Source: Stygibacter sp964604155
GTDB lineage: Bacteria > Cloacimonadota > Cloacimonadia > Cloacimonadales > TCS61
Direction of reading: 5' to 3'
Assembly (NCBI GenBank): GCA_964604155.1
Contig: CAZRXY010000059.1
Span: 1 to 19,268, forward strand
Length of the DNA: 19,268 nt
Each line of letters starts with the position of its first letter. Positions within the stretch are counted from its first letter, which is position 1. Under the pieces are notes generated by a model. That model searched no databases. It saw only the letters and a list, made by a program, of their open reading frames with translations, and was not told the DNA's origin. Below, piece by piece: positions 7,006-14,597 of this stretch. The position numbers and the translations under genes were made by a program.

Positions 7006-7731
7006 TTATAAATTCTCTTTATTAGTAGATTTTTTGCACGTAAAAAGAAATCCTAAGGCAAATAAAGCTGGTAATCTATAAACTATTTGAGATTTATTGA
7101 TCAAAGAGCCCAGAAATTGAAAACGTTGCCACTTGGGTTCATTGAATCTATCTGGAAAGTAATAATGCCTGCCGGTAATTGTAAATCCTGCCTTAGATAG
7201 CAAAGTTTCCAGTTTTCTTTTAGAAAATAACCTGATATGCTCGGAAAACAGTGAACCCGATCGATGTGCTACATCCATCACATCCACAAATTCTCCGCCC
7301 AGAAAATACAATCTATTGAATATATTAAGGATGTTTGGCACGCACACTATCAGCGTTCCATCAATTTTCAGGCATCTGTACATCTCAAGTGTAATTCCCT
7401 CAGGGTCAATTATGTGCTCCAGAACATCCAGGCAGGATATGTTATCGAAAAAAGCGTTTTCATAAGGCAATAGAGGCTTATTTGCATCAAGGCATCGGGT
7501 AATTATTCCTTTCTCTTTTGCAGATTGCAGACCCGTCTGTGATATATCCGCTCCATAAACCGTATATTCGTCAATAAAATAAGCTGCTATATCACCGTCA
7601 CCACATCCTAAATCGAAATAATTCTTACCCTTCAGAGGCAAGTTATACAATACTTTCTTTTTCCAAAGATCATAGGCGGATCCCGTCATCACTTTGTTAT
7701 TCGCCCAGTATTCCTCGTAATTCATATCCAT
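7006..7731 (-). CDS. SAM-dependent class I methyltransferase
   Basis: About 241 residues with a Rossmann-type methyltransferase core. Motif I is F-D-L-G-C-G-D-G-D (SAM binding, starting about residue 35), the acidic end of strand 2 is G-A-D-I-S, and D-V-L-E-H-I is the usual post-motif of the UbiG/MetW-like group. A C-terminal extension with aromatic residues may carry the acceptor site. The acceptor cannot be identified. Start choice is uncertain: an in-frame TTG at 7737 overlaps the metG stop in the TTGA arrangement, and ATG codons lie at 7731 and 7725; none has a clear ribosome binding site, so translation is probably coupled to metG. The pilin-like gene follows after 38 bases. Location in a metG operon does not define its substrate. 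Confidence 0.85.
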   Translation of the reverse strand: MDMNYEEYWANNKVMTGSAYDLWKKKVLYNLPLKGKNYFDLGCGDGDIAAYFIDEYTVYGADISQTGLQSAKEKGIITRCLDANKPLLPYENAFFDNISCLDVLEHIIDPEGITLEMYRCLKIDGTLIVCVPNILNIFNRLYFLGGEFVDVMDVAHRSGSLFSEHIRLFSKRKLETLLSKAGFTITGRHYYFPDRFNEPKWQRFQFLGSLINKSQIVYRLPALFALGFLFTCKKSTNKENL

Positions 7732-7733
7732 AA

Positions 7734-9749
7734 TCAATTGATTGCAGAGCCGTCATCAATTTCATTCATCGGGGTCAATAATGCCAGTTTATCTCTATCA
7801 TCCACTGCCGCCAAAATCATACCCTGAGATTCTATGCCCATTATTTTGCGAGGTTTAAGATTCAGCAGCATAATCACTTTTTTCCCTTTCAACTGCAAAG
7901 GGTCATAATGCTGAGATATTCCAGAAACTATTTCACGCGTTTCATTGCCAATTTTAACTTTTAACTTGAGCAATTTCTTGGATTTATTTATTCTCTCCGC
8001 ATTCAATATTTTCACAACCCTGATCTCAAGCTTCATAAAATCCTCAAATTCGATTTCAGGTTTATGCTCAAGTGGTTTTTCTTCCCTTTCTATCTCATTA
8101 AGTTTAGCAATTTGCGCCTCTATCTCCTCATCTGTGATCTTGATGAATAATGGTGAAATCTCACCTATCAGGTAATCTTTTTCTTGCTTTGATATGTCCT
8201 GCCAGGAGAATTCTTCACTCAATTTCATCATACTCCGCAGATACTTCATCTTCCCAGGCAGAATAGGTGTCATCACTATGGATATTTTCCTTAGTAATTC
8301 CAGGCACACATACAGTGTCTCTTCAGCATGCTTCATGTCGGTTTTAATAGTTTTCCAGGGCGTTCGCTCATCAAAATAACGGTTACCCAACCGAGCGATG
8401 TCCATTATCAATGAAGATGCTCTTCGCACTTTGTAATATCGAAAACTGGATTCTATTTCTTCAATTATCCTGTTGGCTTCGGCAAAAGTATTATCCATAC
8501 ACTCTGAGCACTTTTCTGGTTGTGATATTTTGCTCTCAAAAAAGTTTTTCGCAAATGAAAAAACCCTGTTAGCCAGATTACCCAGGATATTTGCCAGTTC
8601 GTTATTAATTCTCGCTTGAAAATCTGTCCAGGTGAAATCTGCGTCCTTATTTTCCGGGGCATTAACCGCCAGCACATACCGCAATAGCTCGCCATCAAAA
8701 TATTGCAGATAGTCATCTACCCAGATCGCATAATTCTTGCTGGTGGAGACCTTGCTGCCTTCTATATTGAGATATTCATTAGCCGGAATATCGTAGGGTA
8801 ATATGTAGGGCTCATTTTGTTCCATCAAAACTGCGGGCCAGATCATAGCATGAAAAGGAATATTGTCTTTACCAATAAAATGAATCAATTTGCATTCCGG
8901 ATCAAACCAGTAATCCTTCCAAATATCCGGTGTCCCCATTTTTTCTGCCCATTCCACCGTAGATGATATATATCCCAAAGGTGCATCAAACCATACATAC
9001 AGCACTTTACCCTCGGCATCAGGTAATGGCACAGGAATACCCCAGCTTATGTCTCTGGTTATTGCCCTTGCGATTAATCCCTCTCTCAGCCAGCCCATAA
9101 TAAAATTCATCACATTATCTTTCCAGTGAGTTTTGGTCTCCAGCCATTCACGCAGCATTGTCTCGAATTTTGGTAAGTCCAGATACCAATGACTGGTTTC
9201 TCTGATTATTGGCGAATTACCACAAATCTTGCACTTTGGTTCTTTTAAATCTATGGAATTTATCAGTTTTCCGCAATTGTCACACTGATCTCCACGGGCA
9301 CCATAAGCATGACAATAGGGACATATCCCCTCCACATAACGGTCAGCTAAAAATCGCCTGTCATGCTCACAATAAAATTGCTCACTCGATTTCCGGGTCA
9401 CATAACCCTTATCCAGCAATGCCAAAAAAAATTTCTGCGATAATTTGTGATGCTGAGGCCTCGCAGTACCACTGAAATTATCAAATTTTATATTTAAACC
9501 GGCAAAACTCTTCTCAATCTGTTGATGATAAAAATTAACCAGTTCCCGTGGCGTTTTACCTTCCTTTTCTGCCTTGATCGATACGGGAGCTCCATGCTCA
9601 TCTGTCCCGGATATGAATATTATGTCACACCCCTGCAACCTTTGAAATCTCACATATATATCTGCCGGTAAATAGGCGCCTGCTACATGACCCAAATGCA
9701 AAGGACCATTTGCATATATTAACGCACTGGTTACTAATATCTTTTCCAA
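7734..9749 (-). CDS. metG: Methionine--tRNA ligase with C-terminal tRNA-binding domain
   Basis: A 671-residue class I synthetase charging tRNA-Met for both initiation and elongation. Visible features: H18-L-G-H21 (HIGH signature), a zinc region with C-P-Y-C 143-146, C-D-N-C 156-159 and C-K-I-C 173-176, and the second signature as K333-V-S-T-S-K338, a variant of K-M-S-K-S that I associate with Bacteroidetes-type enzymes. An alpha-helical anticodon-binding region follows. From about residue 567 there is a Trbp111-like OB-fold domain (F-M-K-L-E-I-R-V) that usually mediates dimerisation. The start is TTG, with AAGGAG 7 bases upstream. The stop overlaps the next gene's possible TTG start and lies just before its ATG codons. 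Full length and intact. Confidence 0.97.
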   Translation of the reverse strand: MEKILVTSALIYANGPLHLGHVAGAYLPADIYVRFQRLQGCDIIFISGTDEHGAPVSIKAEKEGKTPRELVNFYHQQIEKSFAGLNIKFDNFSGTARPQHHKLSQKFFLALLDKGYVTRKSSEQFYCEHDRRFLADRYVEGICPYCHAYGARGDQCDNCGKLINSIDLKEPKCKICGNSPIIRETSHWYLDLPKFETMLREWLETKTHWKDNVMNFIMGWLREGLIARAITRDISWGIPVPLPDAEGKVLYVWFDAPLGYISSTVEWAEKMGTPDIWKDYWFDPECKLIHFIGKDNIPFHAMIWPAVLMEQNEPYILPYDIPANEYLNIEGSKVSTSKNYAIWVDDYLQYFDGELLRYVLAVNAPENKDADFTWTDFQARINNELANILGNLANRVFSFAKNFFESKISQPEKCSECMDNTFAEANRIIEEIESSFRYYKVRRASSLIMDIARLGNRYFDERTPWKTIKTDMKHAEETLYVCLELLRKISIVMTPILPGKMKYLRSMMKLSEEFSWQDISKQEKDYLIGEISPLFIKITDEEIEAQIAKLNEIEREEKPLEHKPEIEFEDFMKLEIRVVKILNAERINKSKKLLKLKVKIGNETREIVSGISQHYDPLQLKGKKVIMLLNLKPRKIMGIESQGMILAAVDDRDKLALLTPMNEIDDGSAIN

Positions 9750-9828
9750 TTCTATTCTCCTTATTTTATAAACCTGTTGTTTTTTTTCAAAGGAAGCCCT
9801 ATATAGTCAAGCAATATATGATAAAAAC

Positions 9829-9848
9829 TGGCATACAACGGATTTTTT
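9829..9848 (-). promoter_or_regulatory. TATGCCA box upstream of metG
   Basis: On the minus strand an A run is followed by TCCGTTGTATGCCA, about 80 bases before the metG TTG start. TTGACT at 9810-9805 lies 18 bases downstream and may be a -35 hexamer. It closely matches boxes upstream of the barrel-protein gene and the sensor gene. Function is inferred only from recurrence. Confidence 0.35.
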
Positions 9849-9919
9849 CTTGTGCTTAGCTCAAATATCACCCTGCAGAAGGAGGGAGGGGGAACCTGGT
9901 ATAAGATAATAAGCTTACC

Positions 9920-11134
9920 TCAGGCATTCTCGCCTGCCAGATATCCTGTCGAAAATGCTATCTGAAGATTATATCCTCCGGTATAGGCATCCACATCAAT
10001 AATCTCACCGGCAAAATAAAGTCCCTTCTTTAGCTGGGATTGCATGGTGCGAGGCTCTATTTCATTCACACAAATTCCACCTGAAGTGATTATTGCTTCA
10101 GATATTGGTCTGAATCCTTTCAAAGTGATGCTGATCCCTTTAAGGACTTCCACAATTTTCTGTCGTTCAGATTTCCGTATGCTGTGGGCTGCTCTGTCAC
10201 CATCAATCTCAGTTAATTTTATAAAAACATCGATCATCTTACGCGGCATCAGATGCCCTAATAGATTCTTATATTGTTTATTGGGATTCTCTCCTATCTC
10301 ACGCAAAATCCTGTTATCCAGAACTTTGTGTTCCAAGGCAGGCTTCAGGTCTATCTCCATTCTGATATTTTTTATGTCACGAATGTGCGATGTGGCAGAT
10401 AGAATCACCGGGCCGCTTACCCCAAAATGGGTGAATAACATCTCTCCAAAATCACTGTAGATAACCTTATCATTTTTATTGTAAAGTTTTATGGCAACGT
10501 TCTTCAATGCCACACCCTGCATCTCCGGCACCCACGCCTCCACAGTTTCCACGGGCACCAGCGAAGGCTTAAGCATATTTATCTTATGCCCAAATTTTTC
10601 CGCAAACCTGTAACCATCACCGGTTGACCCGGTACGCGGATAACTTTTACCACCTGTGGCAATTATCAATGAACTGCTCTCGAATTTCTCTCCATTGCGG
10701 CATAATACAACAAATTTTTCTCTTAACTCAGCAAGATTCTCCACACTTTCATACCTAATCTCTACGCCGTTCTCCTGCATGAATTTCTTTAAAGCATCCA
10801 CTATATCACCGGCATTATCGCTTTCAGGAAAAACCCTATCACCTCGCTCTGTCTTAGACTTCACTCCCAGTTCTTCAAAAAATCTTATCGTATCATCCGG
10901 CGGAAATCTATATAAGGCATTTGTGATAAATTTTCCGTTAACCGGACAATTATTAATATGGTTTTGGACATCAGAATTATTTGTGAAATTGCATCTACCC
11001 TTACCGGTGATCATCAGTTTACGGCACACCCGATCATTCTTTTCCAGTAATAATACCTTCCTGCCTCTTTTACCTACCATCCCGGCAGCCAGGCATCCTG
11101 CTGCTCCTCCACCTATAACGATCACATCCCACAT
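9920..11134 (-). CDS. HI0933/BaiN-family FAD-dependent oxidoreductase
   Basis: A 404-residue flavoprotein of the HI0933/YhiN/BaiN type, cytoplasmic and FAD-binding. Motifs: V-I-G-G-G-A-A-G at 6-13 with the ribose-binding E31 after strand 2, G-K-G-R-C-N-F-T-N at 44-52 (family hallmark), A-T-G-G-K-S-Y-P-R-T-G-S-T-G-D-G (second dinucleotide contact), F-T-H-F-G-V-S-G-P and the C-terminal A-G-E-I-I-D-V-D-A-Y-T-G-G-Y-N-L-Q motif at about 375-391. The family is widespread and its substrates are mostly unknown; BaiN itself was linked to bile acid reduction, which should not be assumed here. The ATG lies inside the last codons of the sensor gene (13-base overlap), so the two are co-translated. That may link the flavoprotein to the sensor's signal. 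Confidence 0.93.
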   Translation of the reverse strand: MWDVIVIGGGAAGCLAAGMVGKRGRKVLLLEKNDRVCRKLMITGKGRCNFTNNSDVQNHINNCPVNGKFITNALYRFPPDDTIRFFEELGVKSKTERGDRVFPESDNAGDIVDALKKFMQENGVEIRYESVENLAELREKFVVLCRNGEKFESSSLIIATGGKSYPRTGSTGDGYRFAEKFGHKINMLKPSLVPVETVEAWVPEMQGVALKNVAIKLYNKNDKVIYSDFGEMLFTHFGVSGPVILSATSHIRDIKNIRMEIDLKPALEHKVLDNRILREIGENPNKQYKNLLGHLMPRKMIDVFIKLTEIDGDRAAHSIRKSERQKIVEVLKGISITLKGFRPISEAIITSGGICVNEIEPRTMQSQLKKGLYFAGEIIDVDAYTGGYNLQIAFSTGYLAGENA

Positions 11135-13809
11135 TGCCTGGTCTCTATCATAAATTCTATTCCACCTTCAATGTTTGATATGGTAATTTTCCCTTTCAAA
11201 TCCTCTTCAATAATTTTCCTGCAGATATATAAACCCATCCCTGCCCCTCCGGGCGACAGCTTGGTAGTAAAAAACGGATCAAAAATCTTTTGGTGATACT
11301 CCACAGGTATGCCACCAGCATTGTCGCCTACCCGCATAAGGCAATTATTATCCTCTTTAATCAATTCTATGCGAATCTCACCATTTTCCTGAGAATTGGT
11401 TCGTATCGCTTCTCTTGAATTATTTAATAGATTAATTATCACCTGGGCATAATCAAATTCTTTGCCATAATAATAGCAGCCTTCCTCGAGTTTAAGGCTG
11501 ATCTTTATCCCCTCTTCCCGAAAACTCTCCTCAATCAAAGCCACAGATTTCCTCACAATTTCTCCTATATCCTGCTTACATCCGGGCAATTGCCTGTCAA
11601 GCATCACTACGATACTATAAATTGTCATTCGCATTTTTATTATATCATCCATCAGTAATTGCAGTTTCTCATTGATTTCCTCGGGCTTTTCTGAGCCGCA
11701 TAACAGCTTCTGCAATTCAACTATTACTGCTTCAGTTATATTTTGCAGCGGTTTATAAAGGTTATTGCTGATCGATGATAAAATCTCTCCTATCAAAGCT
11801 GATTGAGATTGCTCTATCAGCAATTCATCTTTTATTTCTATCTGCTTCTTCATCCTGGCAGCTTCAAGGTCTCTGCTTTTGAGCATCGAGTCCAATTTTT
11901 TATTCAATTCTTCCAAGTTATGCTGCTGCTCATAATAATTTGTTATATCAGAATAAGTGATAACAATTAGCTCACCCTTTGTTTTCCTGGCTGTCACGTT
12001 GAAATACCTGCCATTTTCAGCAATTTCCTTAAAATCAGCTTCACTGTTTTCTTCTAACCAAAAATCCCCGATTTTTTCGCTAAATAATTGCAAATTTTTC
12101 GTACTATTTTCTAACATTCTAAACTCGTCTGGTTGACTAGGCTCTATTCCCCAGATCTCGCAAAGTATCCGGTTTGCCATAACTATTTGCAACCCCCAAA
12201 TGGTATCCATTTTATCTGCTACCGGCTGGATTATACCTAGTCCGATGGGAGAATTTGCCAGTATTGATTTGCAAACAGAGAGTTTATCCTTCACTTCTTT
12301 ATACTTGAAAAAATCCTCCGTGATATCGTGGACCAGCTCTGTGACAAATTGCAGCTCGCCCTCTTTGTATTCCGCTGTATAATGCAATTCACAGATTATC
12401 TTCTTGTCCTGCTCTCTATTATCTATTTCGAAGATTTTCCTGCCTTCTTTATCCTGAATATCCGATCTGATCAAATGCTCATCATTCTCATATACCTCTC
12501 TGCATAATCCGGCTTCACGTCCTGTATATCCCAGAATATCTTCTTTTTTCTTTCCCATTATTCTACAGGCATATTCATTTATTTCCATGTATCTGCCCGT
12601 CTTATCCAATCTTATTATTCCCGCAGGTATTCTTTCTATCTCGCTTTCCCTGCTTGCTGACCTGGCTGCTGATTTTGTCTTAATCCTGCTTATCCTGATG
12701 GCATTATAGATCAAATAAAGCAATAGCAAAATAGCAATAAAAAGGATTGTATAAAGGGTTTTTAGTTTCTTTTCCTGATTGCATCTTTCCAGTTCCGCAA
12801 AATCCTCTATTATCGCATCCTCCGGTAGATTCCTGGTACTAATGGAATACTCATTGAGCTGGGTATGATTAAATACAGCCGGATACAACCGCCAGTTATA
12901 ATAATCCCTGGCAGTAATATTTTCCATAGCTACTCCACGCAGATAATCAAGTGCCATCAAGGCTGCTGCTTTTCCATGCTCTCTTGGATCCGTTACATAT
13001 CCCCCCACTACATTCAATTGCAGATAGATGCGGTTCATCGTAAATATGGGACGATTGCATCTTCTGAGTACGCGCTTTGCTGCAGAAATATGCGGCAGAT
13101 ATTGCCCCCGGGCATCCACAATATAAGAAAAATAAAACACCACCGTCGTCTGGGGTAATCCGGATAATGATTCTTCCAGATCATCAAAGCTCAAGTTGTC
13201 TGTAAGCCTTATTCTCACACCATCATTTTTACCAGAAATCTCGCTTTGTATCCTGTTGCGATATATATTATTAGTTTTTGTATTGGAATCTATCACTATC
13301 AGTATCTCTTCCGTCTCCGGAATCAATTTCCCGATCAAATCTATATTCTGCTCCAGGGGATTTAATTCCAGAATCCCCTTAATATCATCATAATCGCTAT
13401 AATCCTTCTCACCAGGATTATTCACGCCACAATAAATTACCGCTACATCCGGAAAACAAAGATCCCGATATTTGCTTAAAAAATCTATAGCATGATCATC
13501 ACAACTTATGATGACTTGAAATTTTATGTTCTCATACTTGAATCTTAATGCCTCTGCCGTGTGATAAAAATAAAGCTCACTATTGAATTTCTTTGCTTCC
13601 AGAAATTCATAAAATATCTCTATCTGCATACTTCGCTCAGAACTAGTTACCTCGTTTATCCCTCCGCTCATCTCATCTACCCAGGTCATTGAAGGTGAAT
13701 AGGAATGTAATACCAGCACGTTCCGAGGCTCAATGATAAACTCAGCCTCCAAAACTCCCACCAATACAAACAACACGATCAGCATTACTAATTTCACACT
13801 CTTTAACAT
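11122..13809 (-). CDS. Membrane sensor histidine-kinase-like protein with ABC-type periplasmic domain and Asn at the phospho-acceptor site
   Basis: About 895 residues. In order, numbered from ATG 13809: signal anchor (about 6-20); ABC-substrate-binding-like periplasmic domain (about 30-330, opening V-L-V-L-H-S-Y-S-P-S-M-T-W), known from hybrid sensor kinases; transmembrane helix (about 352-369); two PAS-like regions (about 390-500 and 510-625); coiled coil (about 630-668); dimerisation helix; HATPase domain. The ATPase boxes look largely intact: N793-L-L-N-N-S, D829-N-A-G-G, F-D-P-F-F-T-T-K and G-G-A-G-M-G-L. In the H box the sequence reads S-I-S-N682-N-L-Y-K-P-L where relatives read A-H-[EQ], so the phospho-acceptor His is Asn. 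No response regulator gene is in the window. ATG 13809 has GAGG 5 bases upstream; an upstream GTG at 13815 overlaps that site. It may be a degenerate kinase signalling without autophosphorylation. Confidence 0.88.
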   Translation of the reverse strand: MLKSVKLVMLIVLFVLVGVLEAEFIIEPRNVLVLHSYSPSMTWVDEMSGGINEVTSSERSMQIEIFYEFLEAKKFNSELYFYHTAEALRFKYENIKFQVIISCDDHAIDFLSKYRDLCFPDVAVIYCGVNNPGEKDYSDYDDIKGILELNPLEQNIDLIGKLIPETEEILIVIDSNTKTNNIYRNRIQSEISGKNDGVRIRLTDNLSFDDLEESLSGLPQTTVVFYFSYIVDARGQYLPHISAAKRVLRRCNRPIFTMNRIYLQLNVVGGYVTDPREHGKAAALMALDYLRGVAMENITARDYYNWRLYPAVFNHTQLNEYSISTRNLPEDAIIEDFAELERCNQEKKLKTLYTILFIAILLLLYLIYNAIRISRIKTKSAARSASRESEIERIPAGIIRLDKTGRYMEINEYACRIMGKKKEDILGYTGREAGLCREVYENDEHLIRSDIQDKEGRKIFEIDNREQDKKIICELHYTAEYKEGELQFVTELVHDITEDFFKYKEVKDKLSVCKSILANSPIGLGIIQPVADKMDTIWGLQIVMANRILCEIWGIEPSQPDEFRMLENSTKNLQLFSEKIGDFWLEENSEADFKEIAENGRYFNVTARKTKGELIVITYSDITNYYEQQHNLEELNKKLDSMLKSRDLEAARMKKQIEIKDELLIEQSQSALIGEILSSISNNLYKPLQNITEAVIVELQKLLCGSEKPEEINEKLQLLMDDIIKMRMTIYSIVVMLDRQLPGCKQDIGEIVRKSVALIEESFREEGIKISLKLEEGCYYYGKEFDYAQVIINLLNNSREAIRTNSQENGEIRIELIKEDNNCLMRVGDNAGGIPVEYHQKIFDPFFTTKLSPGGAGMGLYICRKIIEEDLKGKITISNIEGGIEFMIETRQCGM

Positions 13810-13874
13810 CTTCACCTCTGAGACTAATATCTCATATCACGTTATATCTGTAAATATTTTAATATTTTTTTTTC

Positions 13875-13899
13875 TGGCATACCCTCCGATTTTCTTTTT
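13875..13899 (-). promoter_or_regulatory. TATGCCA box upstream of the sensor gene
   Basis: On the minus strand a purine/A-rich run is followed by ATCGGAGGGTATGCCA, about 65 bases before ATG 13809. Downstream come A-rich DNA and TTTACA, then GATATT 17 bases later, a possible weak -35/-10 pair. It is the third copy of the box seen upstream of metG and the barrel-protein gene. Role inferred. Confidence 0.35.
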
Positions 13900-14011
13900 C
13901 ATGCCTAAAAATCTCCCTGCAAAGACGATGGGATAATTATGAATTTTGGATGGAATTGGAATCAAGCGAGAAGTGAGGCGTGAGAAGTGAGACGTGAGAA
14001 GTGAGATGTCA

Positions 14012-14070
14012 ATGGCATTTTAAATTGGTACAGTTTTGGCAGTCAAAAATGGTACAGATTTTCATGCCAT
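14012..14070. mobile_element. Possible remnant of an IS21-type end or small inverted-repeat element
   Basis: ATGGCAT (14012-14018) and ATGCCAT (14064-14070) are perfect 7-bp inverted repeats enclosing two direct repeats with the same core, TTGGTACAGTTTT (14025-14037) and ATGGTACAGATTTT (14049-14062), 24 bases apart. Repeated GGTACA-TTTT words at that spacing are, from memory, typical of the multiple terminal sites of IS21-family insertion sequences. There is no transposase gene nearby. It lies between the heptamer and octamer modules of copy C, where copy B has only a short spacer. The repeats are seen; the element assignment is a guess. Confidence 0.3.
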
Positions 14071-14092
14071 CCACAGTTGCTATGAATATAAT

Positions 14093-14135
14093 CTACGACG
14101 TGGACGTCGAAGCTCCCAGGGGCTCCGCACCGTAG
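14093..14135. other. Nested inverted repeats (branched structure candidate)
   Basis: CTACG (14093-14097) and CGTAG (14131-14135) bracket a perfect 6-bp palindrome arm pair, CGACGT GG ACGTCG (14096-14109), and a partial hairpin AGCTCCCAGGGGCT (with one G-T pair). The stretch is GC-rich against AT-rich surroundings and is absent from copy B. It could fold as a branched DNA or RNA element. No promoter or RNA family is recognised. Confidence 0.3.
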
Positions 14136-14342
14136 CATCCTCGCATCCTCGCATCTTCTCATCCTCTAACCTTCCCCTCCTCTCCTTCTCAAACCTTCAA
14201 ACCTTCAAACCTTCGAACTTTCTAACCTTCGATTATAAATCTCCTCTTCCTCTCTCTTTTTCAAAATTCATTGACTGAATCCTGATTCATAAACAAGTTG
14301 GCATCGTCAGAGAAAATAAAATTATAAGTGGGGGGAAATGCT

Positions 14343-14579
14343 ATGTCTGAAGGTAACAAAAGCTTTTATCATTACCGTGATTTGGTAATATGTCTTGAGG
14401 AGATCATCGGTTTGATGGTACGTCATTCTCAGGCAAACTGGTTTGTAGAAATTATATTTTTAAATGGCACTATTATGAATTACGAATGTATCCATAAGGA
14501 TGAAGCGGTAAACCTCTTTGGGGCTATAAGAAAAATGTTGAATGCCAGTGAAATTGTTATTTCCCAGGGAAAATTCTGA
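14343..14579 (+). CDS. Small orphan protein of unknown function
   Basis: A 78-residue protein from ATG 14343, chosen because a G-rich ribosome binding site (GGGGGGA) ends 6 bases upstream; an in-frame GTG at 14328 would add five residues but has no such site. No family is recognised. The chain looks like a compact alpha/beta domain: a predicted helix (D-L-V-I-C-L-E-E-I-I-G-L-M-V), a strand pair (W-F-V-E-I-I-F-L-N-G and T-I-M-N-Y-E), a second helix (D-E-A-V-N-L-F-G-A-I-R-K-M-L) and a C-terminal strand (S-E-I-V-I-S). There is no signal peptide or membrane segment. It is the only plus-strand gene between two minus-strand blocks, ends 18 bases before the birA stop, and has a TTGGCA hexamer at 14298-14303 as a weak -35 candidate. 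Coding is likely from the start site and composition but not proven. Confidence 0.6.
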   Translation: MSEGNKSFYHYRDLVICLEEIIGLMVRHSQANWFVEIIFLNGTIMNYECIHKDEAVNLFGAIRKMLNASEIVISQGKF

Positions 14580-14597
14580 AGAATCTGCGGCAAAAAA

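Larger units (their letters stand above)
13941..14262. repeat. Composite low-complexity repeat, copy C, with extra DNA inside
   Basis: It has the same module order as copy B. The 29-bp core lies at 13941-13969, followed by six 7-bp units (GCGAGAA, GTGAGGC, GTGAGAA, GTGAGAC, GTGAGAA, GTGAGAT) at 13966-14007. About 127 bases of unrelated DNA follow (14008-14134). Then comes an 8-bp array starting with GCATCCTC, GCATCCTC, GCATCTTC, TCATCCTC, TAACCTTC (14135-14174), AAACCTTC three times (14191-14214), GAACTTTC and TAACCTTC, then GATTATAAATC at 14231-14241 and CTCCTCTTCC. It fills most of the 500-base spacer between the divergent sensor gene and small orphan gene. No gene is supported inside. Confidence 0.85.

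Noticed and set aside
14036..14278. Plus-strand ORF through copy C of the composite repeat
   Set aside because: Its translation is made of the octamer array (repeating F-K-P-S-N-L), as expected for repeats read by chance. The same kind of ORF appears at 6404-6646.
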